Positions 1 through 5,564 of a stretch of DNA of 6,262 bases are shown one piece after another. Both the position numbers and the translations under genes were made by a program. The stretch lies in assembly GCA_964495345.1 (NCBI GenBank), contig CAZBVV010000101.1, forward strand, positions 1-6,262, given 5' to 3'. Origin of the DNA: UBA1081 sp964495345 (lineage in GTDB: Bacteria; Bacillota; Clostridia; Oscillospirales; Acutalibacteraceae). Positions within the stretch are counted from its first letter, which is position 1. Every line of letters begins with the position of its first letter. A model generated the notes under the pieces. The model saw only the letters and a list, made by a program, of their open reading frames with translations. It was not told the origin of the DNA and searched no databases.

Positions 1-15
1 GAAATTTTAGGTTAA
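1..15 (+). CDS. rpsE: 30S ribosomal protein S5, last four codons only (partial)
   Basis: Reading from base 1 gives Glu-Ile-Leu-Gly followed by TAA at 13-15. S5 proteins of Bacillota commonly end in a Glu-Glu-Leu/Ile-Leu-Gly tail, and rpsE is the usual gene directly upstream of rpmD in the spc operon, so both the residues and the position fit. The rest of the gene lies outside the window. The stop codon overlaps the ribosome binding site of rpmD (AAGGAG, 14-19), which suggests coupled translation. Only four residues are visible, so the call depends on context; the competing TAG at 8-10 lies in another frame. Confidence 0.7.
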   Translation, partial: EILG

Positions 16-19
16 GGAG
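14..19 (+). promoter_or_regulatory. Ribosome binding site of rpmD; decides the start
   Basis: AAGGAG lies 8 bases before the ATG at 28. A GTG at 19 is also in frame but overlaps the last base of this site, so it cannot be served by it. The ATG at 28 is therefore the start. Confidence 0.85.
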
Positions 20-27
20 TGGACGGT

Positions 28-207
28 ATGGCAGACATTAAAGTTAAGCTTGTTAGAAGCCTTATTGGCAGCAAGAAAGATCAGATTGCTACCGTTAACG
101 CACTCGGTCTTCGTAAAATCGGTGACGAGGCTGTTCAGCCGAACAATCCTCAGACTCTCGGTAAGATTAAGAAGGTTTCTCATCTTATCGAAGTAACCGA
201 AGCTTAA
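28..207 (+). CDS. rpmD: 50S ribosomal protein L30
   Basis: L30 is a small protein of the large ribosomal subunit that binds 23S rRNA. The 59-residue product has the family's usual bacterial length and fold pattern: a first beta strand (IKVKLVRSLIG, residues 4-14), a helix containing the characteristic LGLRKIGDEAV segment (25-35), and a C-terminal strand ending HLIEVTEA. The ATG at 28 is chosen over an in-frame GTG at 19 because AAGGAG sits 8 bases upstream of the ATG, and MADIKVKL is a normal L30 beginning. It lies 12 bases after rpsE and 19 before rplO, the standard spc order. Nothing is odd about it. Many bacteria lack L30, so its presence is mildly informative only. Confidence 0.96.
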   Translation: MADIKVKLVRSLIGSKKDQIATVNALGLRKIGDEAVQPNNPQTLGKIKKVSHLIEVTEA

Positions 208-226
208 GAAAGGATGGGCAAAACTA

Positions 227-670
227 ATGAAATTACATGAGTTAGCACCTTCTGCAGGTTCAAACAGACCTTCAAAGCGTATCGGCCGTGGTCCCGCATC
301 CGGTCAGGGTAAAACAGCAGGTAAAGGTCATAAGGGTCAGAAGGCTCGTGCCGGTTCAGGTCCCCGTCCGGGATTTGAAGGCGGTCAGATGCCCCTTCAG
401 AGAAGAATCCCCAAGAGAGGCTTCAATAACATCTTTGCCAAAGAGATTGCTATTGTCAATGTTTCAGCTATTGACGAGAAGTTTTCAGACGGCTCAGTTG
501 TTGATGTAGCAGCTCTTAAGAGCGTAGGTCTTGTAAAAGACGAACTTGATGGTGTAAAGGTTCTCGGTAACGGTGAAGTTACAAAGAAACTTACAATTAA
601 AGCTAACGCTTTCTCTGCAGGCGCAAAGGCAAAGATCGAGGCTGCCGGCGGTAAGGCTGAAATTCTTTAA
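227..670 (+). CDS. rplO: 50S ribosomal protein L15
   Basis: L15 is a late-assembly protein of the large subunit; its long basic N-terminal extension threads into 23S rRNA. The 147-residue length is typical. The N-terminus MKLHELAPSAGS is diagnostic, followed by the Gly/Lys/Arg-rich extension (about residues 17-60) with GRGPASGQGKTAGKGHKGQK-type repeats. The globular C-terminal domain (about 70-147) includes the family signature around KVLGNGEVTKKLTIKA (111-126) and AGGKAEIL at the end. An AAAGGA motif at 209-214 lies 12 bases before the ATG, a slightly long spacing and weaker than most sites here. It is followed by the longest gap in the window (58 bases) before secY, the usual partner downstream. 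Confidence 0.98.
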   Translation: MKLHELAPSAGSNRPSKRIGRGPASGQGKTAGKGHKGQKARAGSGPRPGFEGGQMPLQRRIPKRGFNNIFAKEIAIVNVSAIDEKFSDGSVVDVAALKSVGLVKDELDGVKVLGNGEVTKKLTIKANAFSAGAKAKIEAAGGKAEIL

Positions 671-685
671 TTGCACATCAAAGAA

Positions 686-710
686 TCTGATTCGGTTTAA
701 TCCGAAAAGA
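686..710 (+). other. Possible small RNA hairpin just before the secY ribosome binding site
   Basis: TTCGG at 691-695 can pair with CCGAA at 702-706 across a six-base loop. TCT at 686-688 can add three pairs with AGA at 708-710 beyond a small internal bulge. The structure ends two bases before AAGGAG (712-717) of secY. It has no T-run after it, so it does not look like a terminator. The stem is short and could be chance. Confidence 0.25.
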
Positions 711-728
711 TAAGGAGCGTGTAATAAA

Positions 729-2057
729 ATGATTCAGACCATTAGAAATGCCTGGAGAATTCCGGAGCTCAGAAAAAAGATTCTTTTTACAGCATTGATT
801 ATTCTGATTTTCAGATTTGGCTCTGCGATTACAGTTCCCTTTGTTAATATAGGCGCTGACGGTATCCTCGGAGATGCAACAGGCTCGGGTACATTCTTCG
901 ACTATATTAACATGATTTCGGGTAACGCATTTAACTATGCAACTATTTTCGCAATGTCGATTACTCCGTATATTAACGCATCGATTATTATTCAGCTTTT
1001 AACAGTAGCAATTCCTCCCCTTGAAAGACTTTCAAAGGAAGGCGAAGAAGGTCGCAAAAAGATAGCTAAAATCACAAGATATTCATCTGTAGGTCTTGGC
1101 TTGCTTCAGGCTTCCGCATACTATGTATTCCTTCGCAGTCAGGATGCTCTTACTGAAGTAGAATCAACAGTCGGCGCAGTATTTCAGGCTATTGCAATTA
1201 TCCTCATTTTAACAGCAGGTACGGCTGTTACAATGTGGCTCGGCGAGCAGGTTAATGATAAAGGTATCGGTAACGGTATCTCAATAATCCTTTTTGCCGG
1301 TATCGTATCGAGAATTCCCTCATACGCAAGTGAACTTTACGGTTATTTCCAGTACGGCGGTATATACTATGCACTTGTACCTATCGCTATCGTATGTCTT
1401 CTTCTTCTCGTTGTTTTCATCGTTTGGATGGACAATGCAGAACGCAGAATTCCCGTACAGTACACAAAGCGTGTTGTAGGTCGTAAAATGTACGGTGGTC
1501 AGAGCTCTCATATTCCGATTAAGGTTAATATGTCAGGTGTTCTCCCCGTTATCTTTGCAAGCTCAATTCTTTCACTTCCCACTACTATTGAGATGTTTGT
1601 TACTCCTGAAGAAGGTTCCGGTTGGGCAACATTCTTCAGCATCTTCTCAAGTGACCATTGGGCATATGCAATAATCTACTTTGTTCTTATAATCTTTTTT
1701 GCTTATTTCTATTCTTCAATTCAGTATAATCCTATTGAAATGGCTAACAACCTTGCAAAGAACAGCGGTACTATTCCCGGTATCCGTTCAGGCAGACCCA
1801 CTTCAGATTATATTGCGAAGGTTATCAGCAAAATAGTTCTCCTTGGTGCATTACTTTTGAGCGTAGTTGCTCTTTTCCCCATCATCTTCTCACAGCTTAC
1901 AACTCTTCTGTGTGTAGATATTCTCGGAAAAGAAACAGGCGTATCAATTTCACTCGGCGGTACATCTATCATCATTCTTGTAGGTGTTGCTATTGAAACT
2001 GTAAGCCAGCTTGAGAGCCAGATGATGATGCGTCATTACAAGGGATTCCTTGATTAA
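729..2057 (+). CDS. secY: Preprotein translocase subunit SecY
   Basis: SecY is the channel-forming core of the SecYEG translocon in the cytoplasmic membrane, carrying proteins across or into the membrane with SecA or the ribosome. The 442 residues fit the family. About ten hydrophobic spans can be placed near residues 19-37, 70-95, 119-138, 150-171, 180-198, 213-233, 270-290, 311-332, 367-389 and 405-425. Family landmarks are the SecY signature region GIGNGISIILFAGIV (179-193), the cytosolic RRIPVQYTKR loop (239-248), and the NNLAKNSGTIPGIRSGRPT loop (340-358). Arg353 in that last loop matches the Arg known to be critical for SecA-dependent export (E. coli Arg357). AAGGAG at 712-717 precedes the ATG by 11 bases. 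The TAA stop overlaps the adk ribosome binding site. The gene is intact. Confidence 0.99.
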   Translation: MIQTIRNAWRIPELRKKILFTALIILIFRFGSAITVPFVNIGADGILGDATGSGTFFDYINMISGNAFNYATIFAMSITPYINASIIIQLLTVAIPPLERLSKEGEEGRKKIAKITRYSSVGLGLLQASAYYVFLRSQDALTEVESTVGAVFQAIAIILILTAGTAVTMWLGEQVNDKGIGNGISIILFAGIVSRIPSYASELYGYFQYGGIYYALVPIAIVCLLLLVVFIVWMDNAERRIPVQYTKRVVGRKMYGGQSSHIPIKVNMSGVLPVIFASSILSLPTTIEMFVTPEEGSGWATFFSIFSSDHWAYAIIYFVLIIFFAYFYSSIQYNPIEMANNLAKNSGTIPGIRSGRPTSDYIAKVISKIVLLGALLLSVVALFPIIFSQLTTLLCVDILGKETGVSISLGGTSIIILVGVAIETVSQLESQMMMRHYKGFLD

Positions 2058-2062
2058 GGAGG
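2056..2062 (+). promoter_or_regulatory. Ribosome binding site of adk overlapping the secY stop
   Basis: AAGGAGG begins on the last two bases of the secY TAA stop (2055-2057) and lies 7 bases before the adk ATG at 2070. A ribosome terminating on secY covers this site, so adk translation is probably coupled to secY. Confidence 0.8.
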
Positions 2063-2069
2063 GGTACTG

Positions 2070-2702
2070 ATGAATATTATTTTCCTCGGTGCTCCCGGTG
2101 CAGGCAAGGGAACACAGGCTGAAAAAGTAAGCGAAAAACTTTCAATCCCCACAATATCTACGGGTAACATAATCCGTGAAGCTCTCAAGAACGGCACCGA
2201 GATGGGCCTTAAAGCTAAGGAATACATCGAAGCAGGTAAGCTCGTTCCCGATGAGGTAGTTATCGGCATTATCAAGGAAAGACTTGCTGCCGATGACTGC
2301 AAAAACGGATTTATCCTTGACGGATTCCCCCGTACAATTCCTCAGGCCGAGGCACTTGATGCTATGGGCATCGTTATCGACAAGGTTATTGATATCGAAG
2401 TTGCTGACGAAGCTATTGCAAACAGAATGTCCGGCAGAAGAGTATGCTCAGCGTGCGGTGCATCTTATCACCTTGAGTATAAGAAACCTGCTGTTGAAGG
2501 TGTTTGCAACCTTTGCGGCGGTGAACTTGTGCAGCGTAAGGATGATGCTCCCGAAACCGTACTTGAAAGACTCAAAATTTATCACAGTGAAACTGAACCG
2601 CTTAAAGATTACTACAGCAAGACAGGTAAACTGAAGATAGTTGAAGGTCAGGAAGAAGTTGCTGATACAACGGCTCTTACCTTCAAGGCATTGGAGGATT
2701 AA
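2070..2702 (+). CDS. adk: Adenylate kinase, long zinc-LID form
   Basis: Cytosolic enzyme that interconverts ATP + AMP and 2 ADP, keeping adenine nucleotides balanced. The P-loop GAPGAGKGTQ spans residues 7-16 with Lys13. The AMP-binding part includes STGNIIRE (30-37) and the diagnostic GFILDGFPRT (80-89) with Arg88. The LID (about 122-160) carries Cys126-X2-Cys129 and Cys146-X2-Cys149, the four-Cys zinc site common in Gram-positive bacteria, followed by the DDAPETVLERL segment (158-168). At 210 residues it has the length of the long bacterial form and looks catalytically complete. AAGGAGG lies 7 bases upstream. The gene follows secY by 12 bases and ends 2 bases before map, the classic secY–adk–map order. 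Confidence 0.99.
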   Translation: MNIIFLGAPGAGKGTQAEKVSEKLSIPTISTGNIIREALKNGTEMGLKAKEYIEAGKLVPDEVVIGIIKERLAADDCKNGFILDGFPRTIPQAEALDAMGIVIDKVIDIEVADEAIANRMSGRRVCSACGASYHLEYKKPAVEGVCNLCGGELVQRKDDAPETVLERLKIYHSETEPLKDYYSKTGKLKIVEGQEEVADTTALTFKALED

Positions 2703-2704
2703 GC

Positions 2705-3463
2705 ATGGCAGTAGTGCTCAAGACACGCCGCGAAATTGAACTCATGCGTGAAGCGGGACGAATTTCCGCAATGGCACTCAAATTGGCAGGAGAGGCTGTC
2801 CGTCCCGGAGTATCCACTTTCGAGATTGACGCAATAGCCCGTAAATACATTGAAAGTCAAGGTGCAACACCTAACTTTCTCGGTCTTTACGGTTTTCCTG
2901 CTACTGCATGCATTTCCATAAATAATGAAGTAATACACGGAATTCCTTCTAAAAAACGCATCTTAAAAGAAGGCGACATCGTAAGTATTGACTTAGGTGC
3001 AAAAAAGAACGGTTATAACGGCGATAATGCTGCCACATTTGCAGTCGGAGCTATCTCCGACGAAGCACAGCGGCTGATTGATACAACCCGTGAAGCTCTT
3101 TATGTTGGGCTGAAACAGGCTGTTTCAGGCAACAGAATCGGTGATATAGCCAATGCAATTCAGGTGTATTGCGAGGAGCGAGGTTATGGCGTAGTTCGTG
3201 ATTTTGTGGGACACGGCATAGGAAAAGCGCTCCACGAAGACCCTTCGGTTCCGAATTTCGGAACTCCCGGCAGAGGAGTAAGGCTGTTGCCGGGCATGAC
3301 TATTGCTGTTGAACCTATGATAAACCAAGGCACATGGCAAGTTGAACAGTTGTCGGACGGATGGACTGTCGTAACTAAAGACGGCAAGTTGGCTGCTCAT
3401 TTTGAGCATACAGTAGCCATAACAAACGACGGTGAGTGTTTAATACTTACCCAACCGGAGTGA
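2705..3463 (+). CDS. map: Methionine aminopeptidase, type I
   Basis: Metalloenzyme that removes the initiator Met from new proteins after deformylation. The 252-residue product has the bare type I catalytic domain without an N-terminal zinc-finger extension. All five metal ligands are present: Asp96 (VSIDLGA), Asp107 (NGDNA), His170 (FVGHGIG), Glu203 (AVEPM) and Glu234 (HFEHT). The substrate-pocket histidines His78 (NEVIHGIP) and His177 (ALHEDP) are also there. The ribosome binding site GGAGG (2693-2697) lies inside the end of adk, 7 bases before the ATG, and only 2 bases separate the genes, so translation is probably coupled. Codon choice is less biased than in the ribosomal genes: 7 of 18 Leu codons are TTG or CTG, against 0 of 20 in rpsD. 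This fits a lower expression level. Confidence 0.99.
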   Translation: MAVVLKTRREIELMREAGRISAMALKLAGEAVRPGVSTFEIDAIARKYIESQGATPNFLGLYGFPATACISINNEVIHGIPSKKRILKEGDIVSIDLGAKKNGYNGDNAATFAVGAISDEAQRLIDTTREALYVGLKQAVSGNRIGDIANAIQVYCEERGYGVVRDFVGHGIGKALHEDPSVPNFGTPGRGVRLLPGMTIAVEPMINQGTWQVEQLSDGWTVVTKDGKLAAHFEHTVAITNDGECLILTQPE

Positions 3464-3473
3464 GGTACCATTT

Positions 3474-3734
3474 ATGGAACTGAAAATCGGAAGTGTGGTT
3501 ATATCAAAAGCAGGTAAGGACAAAGGCATTATGCTGGCGGTTATGAAAATCGCTGATAACGGTATATATGTATGTGACGGCAAAAACAGACCTTTGGACA
3601 GACCTAAAAGGAAAAATCCAAAACATCTGGCTGTAACGCACTATGTTCTTACTGCTGATAAAACAGTAACAAATCGTTCTTTAAGCAGGGCTCTTAAAGC
3701 AATTACGAGCCAAAATGAAAGAGAGGCAAAATAG
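3474..3734 (+). CDS. KOW-domain RNA-binding protein (L14e-like; in the position of B. subtilis YbzG)
   Basis: An 86-residue basic protein of unproven function. The N-terminal half (about residues 5-40) matches a KOW-type beta-barrel: IGSVVISKAGKDKG (5-18) followed by hydrophobic strands and the GIYVCDGKNRPLDRPKRKNPKHL region (30-52), rich in Lys and Arg, as in the archaeal/eukaryotic L14e-like group. The C-terminal tail (about 60-86) is polar and basic. Bacillota often have such a gene between map and infA; B. subtilis names it ybzG. By fold and context it probably binds rRNA or acts in ribosome assembly or translation, but that is inference. The ATG at 3474 follows GGAGTGAGGT (3457-3466), which spans the map stop codon. 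The stop is one base before the infA ATG. Its Leu codons are mixed as in map. Confidence 0.88.
   Translation: MELKIGSVVISKAGKDKGIMLAVMKIADNGIYVCDGKNRPLDRPKRKNPKHLAVTHYVLTADKTVTNRSLSRALKAITSQNEREAK
3721..3726 (+). promoter_or_regulatory. Ribosome binding site of infA; decides the start
   Basis: GAGAGG lies 9 bases before the ATG at 3736 and sits inside the last codons of the KOW gene. The in-frame ATG at 3715 has no purine-rich site at a suitable distance and would add seven atypical residues to IF1, so the ATG at 3736 is preferred. Confidence 0.75.
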
Positions 3735-3735
3735 T

Positions 3736-3954
3736 ATGTCCAAGCAGGATATGATCGAAGTCGAAGGTGTAGTGGTCGAGGCTCTTCCCAATGCAACATT
3801 TAAGGTTGAGCTTGAAAACGGCCGTCAGATAGTGGCTACAATCTCAGGTAAACTCAGAATGAATTATATCAGAATTCTTCCCGGAGATAAGGTAACTGTC
3901 GATATGTCGCCATACGATCTTACAAGAGGTCGTATCACATGGCGAGCTAAATAG
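3736..3954 (+). CDS. infA: Translation initiation factor IF-1
   Basis: IF1 binds the A site of the 30S subunit and works with IF2 and IF3 during initiation. From the ATG at 3736 the product is 72 residues, the standard bacterial length, and starts MSKQDMIEVEG, as expected. It is a single S1/OB-fold domain with the hallmark segments VVEALPNATFKVELENG (13-29), SGKLRMNYIRILPGDKV (37-53) and SPYDLTRGRI (58-67). An upstream in-frame ATG at 3715 lies inside the KOW gene and lacks a suitable ribosome binding site. Two small variations from the commonest sequence are Thr35, where many IF1 proteins have His before ISGK, and Ala71 in the last residues (WRAK). Both are probably lineage variation. Only one base separates it from the KOW gene. 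Confidence 0.98.
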   Translation: MSKQDMIEVEGVVVEALPNATFKVELENGRQIVATISGKLRMNYIRILPGDKVTVDMSPYDLTRGRITWRAK

Positions 3955-3978
3955 GTAAAATTTTAAGGAGGTAATACA

Positions 3979-4092
3979 ATGAAAGTCAGACCTTCTGTAA
4001 AGAAAATTTGCGAGAAGTGCAAAATCATCAAACGCAAGGGAAAAGTAATGGTTATCTGTGAAAATCCCAAGCATAAGCAGCGTCAGGGCTAA
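3979..4092 (+). CDS. rpmJ: 50S ribosomal protein L36, zinc-binding form
   Basis: A 37-residue gene, too short for many gene finders but unmistakable. It starts MKVRPSVKKICEKC and ends NPKHKQRQG. L36 is a large-subunit zinc-ribbon protein that binds 23S rRNA. The ligands Cys11, Cys14, Cys27 and His32 are all present, so this is the zinc-binding (C+) form rather than the Cys-less paralogue that some bacteria express under zinc shortage. A strong site, AAGGAGGT (3965-3972), lies 6 bases before the ATG at 3979. It sits 24 bases after infA and 36 before rpsM, the normal infA–rpmJ–rpsM order. Its TAA stop (4090-4092) falls in the loop of a predicted hairpin. Confidence 0.98.
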   Translation: MKVRPSVKKICEKCKIIKRKGKVMVICENPKHKQRQG

Positions 4093-4100
4093 GTCCTGAT
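4082..4100 (+). other. Possible hairpin with the rpmJ stop codon in its loop
   Basis: Bases 4082-4089 (GTCAGGGC) can pair with 4093-4100 (GTCCTGAT), eight pairs of which two are G·U, leaving the TAA stop of rpmJ (4090-4092) as a three-base loop. No T-run follows, so it is not an intrinsic terminator. It ends 11 bases before the GGAGGT site of rpsM. The pairing is real on paper; a function is not shown. Confidence 0.35.
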
Positions 4101-4128
4101 AATACCGTAATGGAGGTGCAACTGACAA

Positions 4129-4500
4129 ATGGCGCGTATATCCGGTGTGGATCTTCCCAGAGAGAAGAGAATTGAAATCGGTCTTACTTATATCTATGGT
4201 ATTGGCCGCAAAACCGCAGGCGACATTATTAAGGCAACAGGTATAAATCCCGATACAAGAGTTAAGGATTTAACCGAAGATGACATTTCAAAGATTCGTG
4301 AGTACATTGAACAGAATGAACTCAAGGTCGAGGGTGACCTCAGAAGAGAAATAGCATTTGACATCAAGCGTCTTACAGAAATTGGATGCTACCGTGGTGT
4401 TCGTCACAGAAAAGGACTCCCCGTAAGAGGTCAGCGTTCCAAGACAAATGCTCGTACACGCAAAGGTCCCAAAAAGACTATTGCTAACAAGAAGAAATAA
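4129..4500 (+). CDS. rpsM: 30S ribosomal protein S13
   Basis: S13 sits in the head of the small subunit, contacts the P-site tRNA with its C-terminal tail and forms bridges to the large subunit. The 123-residue product starts MARISGVDLPREKR and has the helix–turn segment YIYGIGRKTA (21-30), the IAFDIKRL region (75-82) and the family signature CYRGVRHRKGLPVRGQRSKT (87-106), followed by a Lys-rich tail ending ANKKK. GGAGGT (4112-4117) lies 11 bases before the ATG, a somewhat long spacing. It opens the alpha-operon part of the cluster. In E. coli, S4 represses translation at this gene's start through an RNA pseudoknot. The gap here is only 36 bases, so any similar site would have to extend into rpmJ or rpsM. 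Confidence 0.99.
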   Translation: MARISGVDLPREKRIEIGLTYIYGIGRKTAGDIIKATGINPDTRVKDLTEDDISKIREYIEQNELKVEGDLRREIAFDIKRLTEIGCYRGVRHRKGLPVRGQRSKTNARTRKGPKKTIANKKK

Positions 4501-4515
4501 TCAGGAGGGAAAAGT

Positions 4516-4920
4516 ATGGCTACTAAAGCAACCGCTAAGAAGGGCGTTTCCCGTAAACGCCGTGAGCGTAAGAATATTGAACGCGGTGCAGCTCATATTC
4601 AGTCTACCTTTAACAACACCATCGTAACTATTACCGATACACAGGGTAATGCAGTTTCATGGGCAAGTGCCGGCGAGATGGGCTTCAGAGGTTCAAGAAA
4701 GTCTACACCCTTCGCAGCTCAGACAGCAGCAGAAACAGCTGCAAAAGCAGCTATTGACCACGGCATGAAGACTGTTGAAGTTTTTGTTAAAGGCCCCGGT
4801 CAGGGTAGAGAAGCAGCAATCAGAGCTCTTCAGACAGCAGGTCTTGAAGTAAGCATGATTAAGGATGTTACTCCTATTCCTCACAATGGCTGCCGTCCGC
4901 CTAAAAGAAGACGTGTATAA
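4516..4920 (+). CDS. rpsK: 30S ribosomal protein S11
   Basis: S11 lies on the platform of the small subunit near the 3' end of 16S rRNA and helps shape the mRNA exit path. The 134-residue product has a short basic N-terminal arm (about 1-20), then AAHIQSTFNNTIVTITD (25-41), the SWASAGEMGFRGSRKSTPFA core (48-67), and the highly conserved C-terminus IKDVTPIPHNGCRPPKRRRV (115-134). The Asn124-Gly125 pair matches the site where isoaspartate has been reported in E. coli S11. AGGAGG (4503-4508) lies 7 bases before the ATG, only 15 bases after rpsM. It is intact and of normal length. Confidence 0.99.
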   Translation: MATKATAKKGVSRKRRERKNIERGAAHIQSTFNNTIVTITDTQGNAVSWASAGEMGFRGSRKSTPFAAQTAAETAAKAAIDHGMKTVEVFVKGPGQGREAAIRALQTAGLEVSMIKDVTPIPHNGCRPPKRRRV

Positions 4921-4934
4921 CCTAATTAACGGAG

Positions 4935-4946
4935 GTGTTTTAACAC
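4935..4946 (+). other. Possible mini-hairpin between the ribosome binding site and start of rpsD
   Basis: GTGT (4935-4938) can pair with ACAC (4943-4946) over a four-base loop. It overlaps the 3' end of the GGAGGTG ribosome binding site (4931-4937) and abuts the rpsD ATG at 4947. Four pairs is weak and may be chance. Confidence 0.2.
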
Positions 4947-5564
4947 ATGGCAAGATATACCGGTGCGGTATGTAAGTTATGCCGCAGAGAGGGCAAAAAG
5001 CTCTTTTTAAAGGGTGAAAGATGCACAAGCGGAAAGTGTGCAATTGACCGTCGCAGCTATGCTCCCGGTCAGCATGGTCAGAGCCGTAAAAAGCTTACAG
5101 AGTACGGTCTTCAGCTTCGTGCAAAACAGACTGCAAGAAGATACTACGGTCTTAATGAGAGCCAGTTCCATAAATACTACACAATGGCAGTTCGTCAGGC
5201 AGGTGTAACCGGTGACAACTTACTTCGTATTTGTGAGAGCAGACTTGACAATATCGTATATACTCTCGGTTGGGCAACATCCAGAGCAGAAGCAAGACAG
5301 CTTGTCACTCACGGCCATTTCCTTGTAAACGGTAAGAGAGTTGATATCCCCTCATACCTTTGCAAAGCAGGAGATGTAGTTGCTATCAAAAAAGCAAGCC
5401 TTGATTCAGACAAGTTCAAAGCTATCCTTGAGAAAACAGGCTTAGTTCCTGCATGGCTTGAGGTTGGTTCTGAGCACACTGCTAAGATCATAGATCTCCC
5501 CACTCGTGAGCAGATTTCTGTTCCTGTTGAAGAGCATCTTATCGTTGAGTTCTATTCTCGTTAA
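4947..5564 (+). CDS. rpsD: 30S ribosomal protein S4, four-Cys zinc form
   Basis: S4 is a primary 16S rRNA binder that starts assembly of the small-subunit body and contributes to decoding accuracy. The 205-residue product has Cys9, Cys12, Cys26 and Cys31, the same positions that hold zinc in Thermus S4, so this is the C+ form. The RRSYAPGQHG segment (35-44) follows. The S4 RNA-binding domain runs from about residue 98 (SRLDNIVYTLGWATSRAEAR) through HGHFLVNGKRVDIPSY to about 160. GGAGGTG (4931-4937) lies 9 bases before the ATG. Its place between rpsK and rpoA is the classical alpha-operon order, unlike B. subtilis. S4 autoregulates in both E. coli and B. subtilis, so feedback here is plausible but unproven. 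Confidence 0.99.
   Translation: MARYTGAVCKLCRREGKKLFLKGERCTSGKCAIDRRSYAPGQHGQSRKKLTEYGLQLRAKQTARRYYGLNESQFHKYYTMAVRQAGVTGDNLLRICESRLDNIVYTLGWATSRAEARQLVTHGHFLVNGKRVDIPSYLCKAGDVVAIKKASLDSDKFKAILEKTGLVPAWLEVGSEHTAKIIDLPTREQISVPVEEHLIVEFYSR

Noticed and set aside
494..676. Minus-strand open frame opposite rplO (60 codons)
   Set aside because: It lies antisense to a certain gene, has no recognisable family pattern, and is explained by the codon composition of rplO.
666..701. Promoter-like TTTAAT elements in the rplO–secY gap
   Set aside because: The only upstream partner, TTGCAC at 671-676, matches 3 of 6 positions with a 19-base spacer, which is too weak to claim.
1294..1511. Open frames on both strands inside secY (plus 1294-1479, minus 1320-1511)
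   Set aside because: Both are wholly inside a complete SecY and show no family features; they are out-of-frame readings of membrane-segment codons.
2054..2938. Open frames in other frames over adk and map (minus 2054-2302, plus 2284-2634, minus 2699-2938)
   Set aside because: All overlap intact, highly conserved enzymes and show no conserved motif.
3125..3409. Two overlapping minus-strand frames within map (3125-3409 and 3184-3387)
   Set aside because: They are antisense to the metal-ligand region of MetAP, so conservation there belongs to map.
3956..3965. TAAAATTTTA palindrome before rpmJ
   Set aside because: It is a perfect but loop-free AT palindrome that cannot form a useful hairpin and is likely chance in an AT-rich gap.
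3844..4128. Minus-strand 94-codon frame across the infA end, all of rpmJ and the gap to rpsM
   Set aside because: It was considered because it spans a region with no long plus-strand frame, but rpmJ (3979-4092) and infA explain that sequence fully.
4693..5503. Frames inside rpsK and rpsD (minus 4693-5043, plus 5014-5208, minus 5309-5503)
   Set aside because: They are shadows of complete S11 and S4 genes; the Cys-rich look of the first comes from reading Ala-rich codons in reverse.
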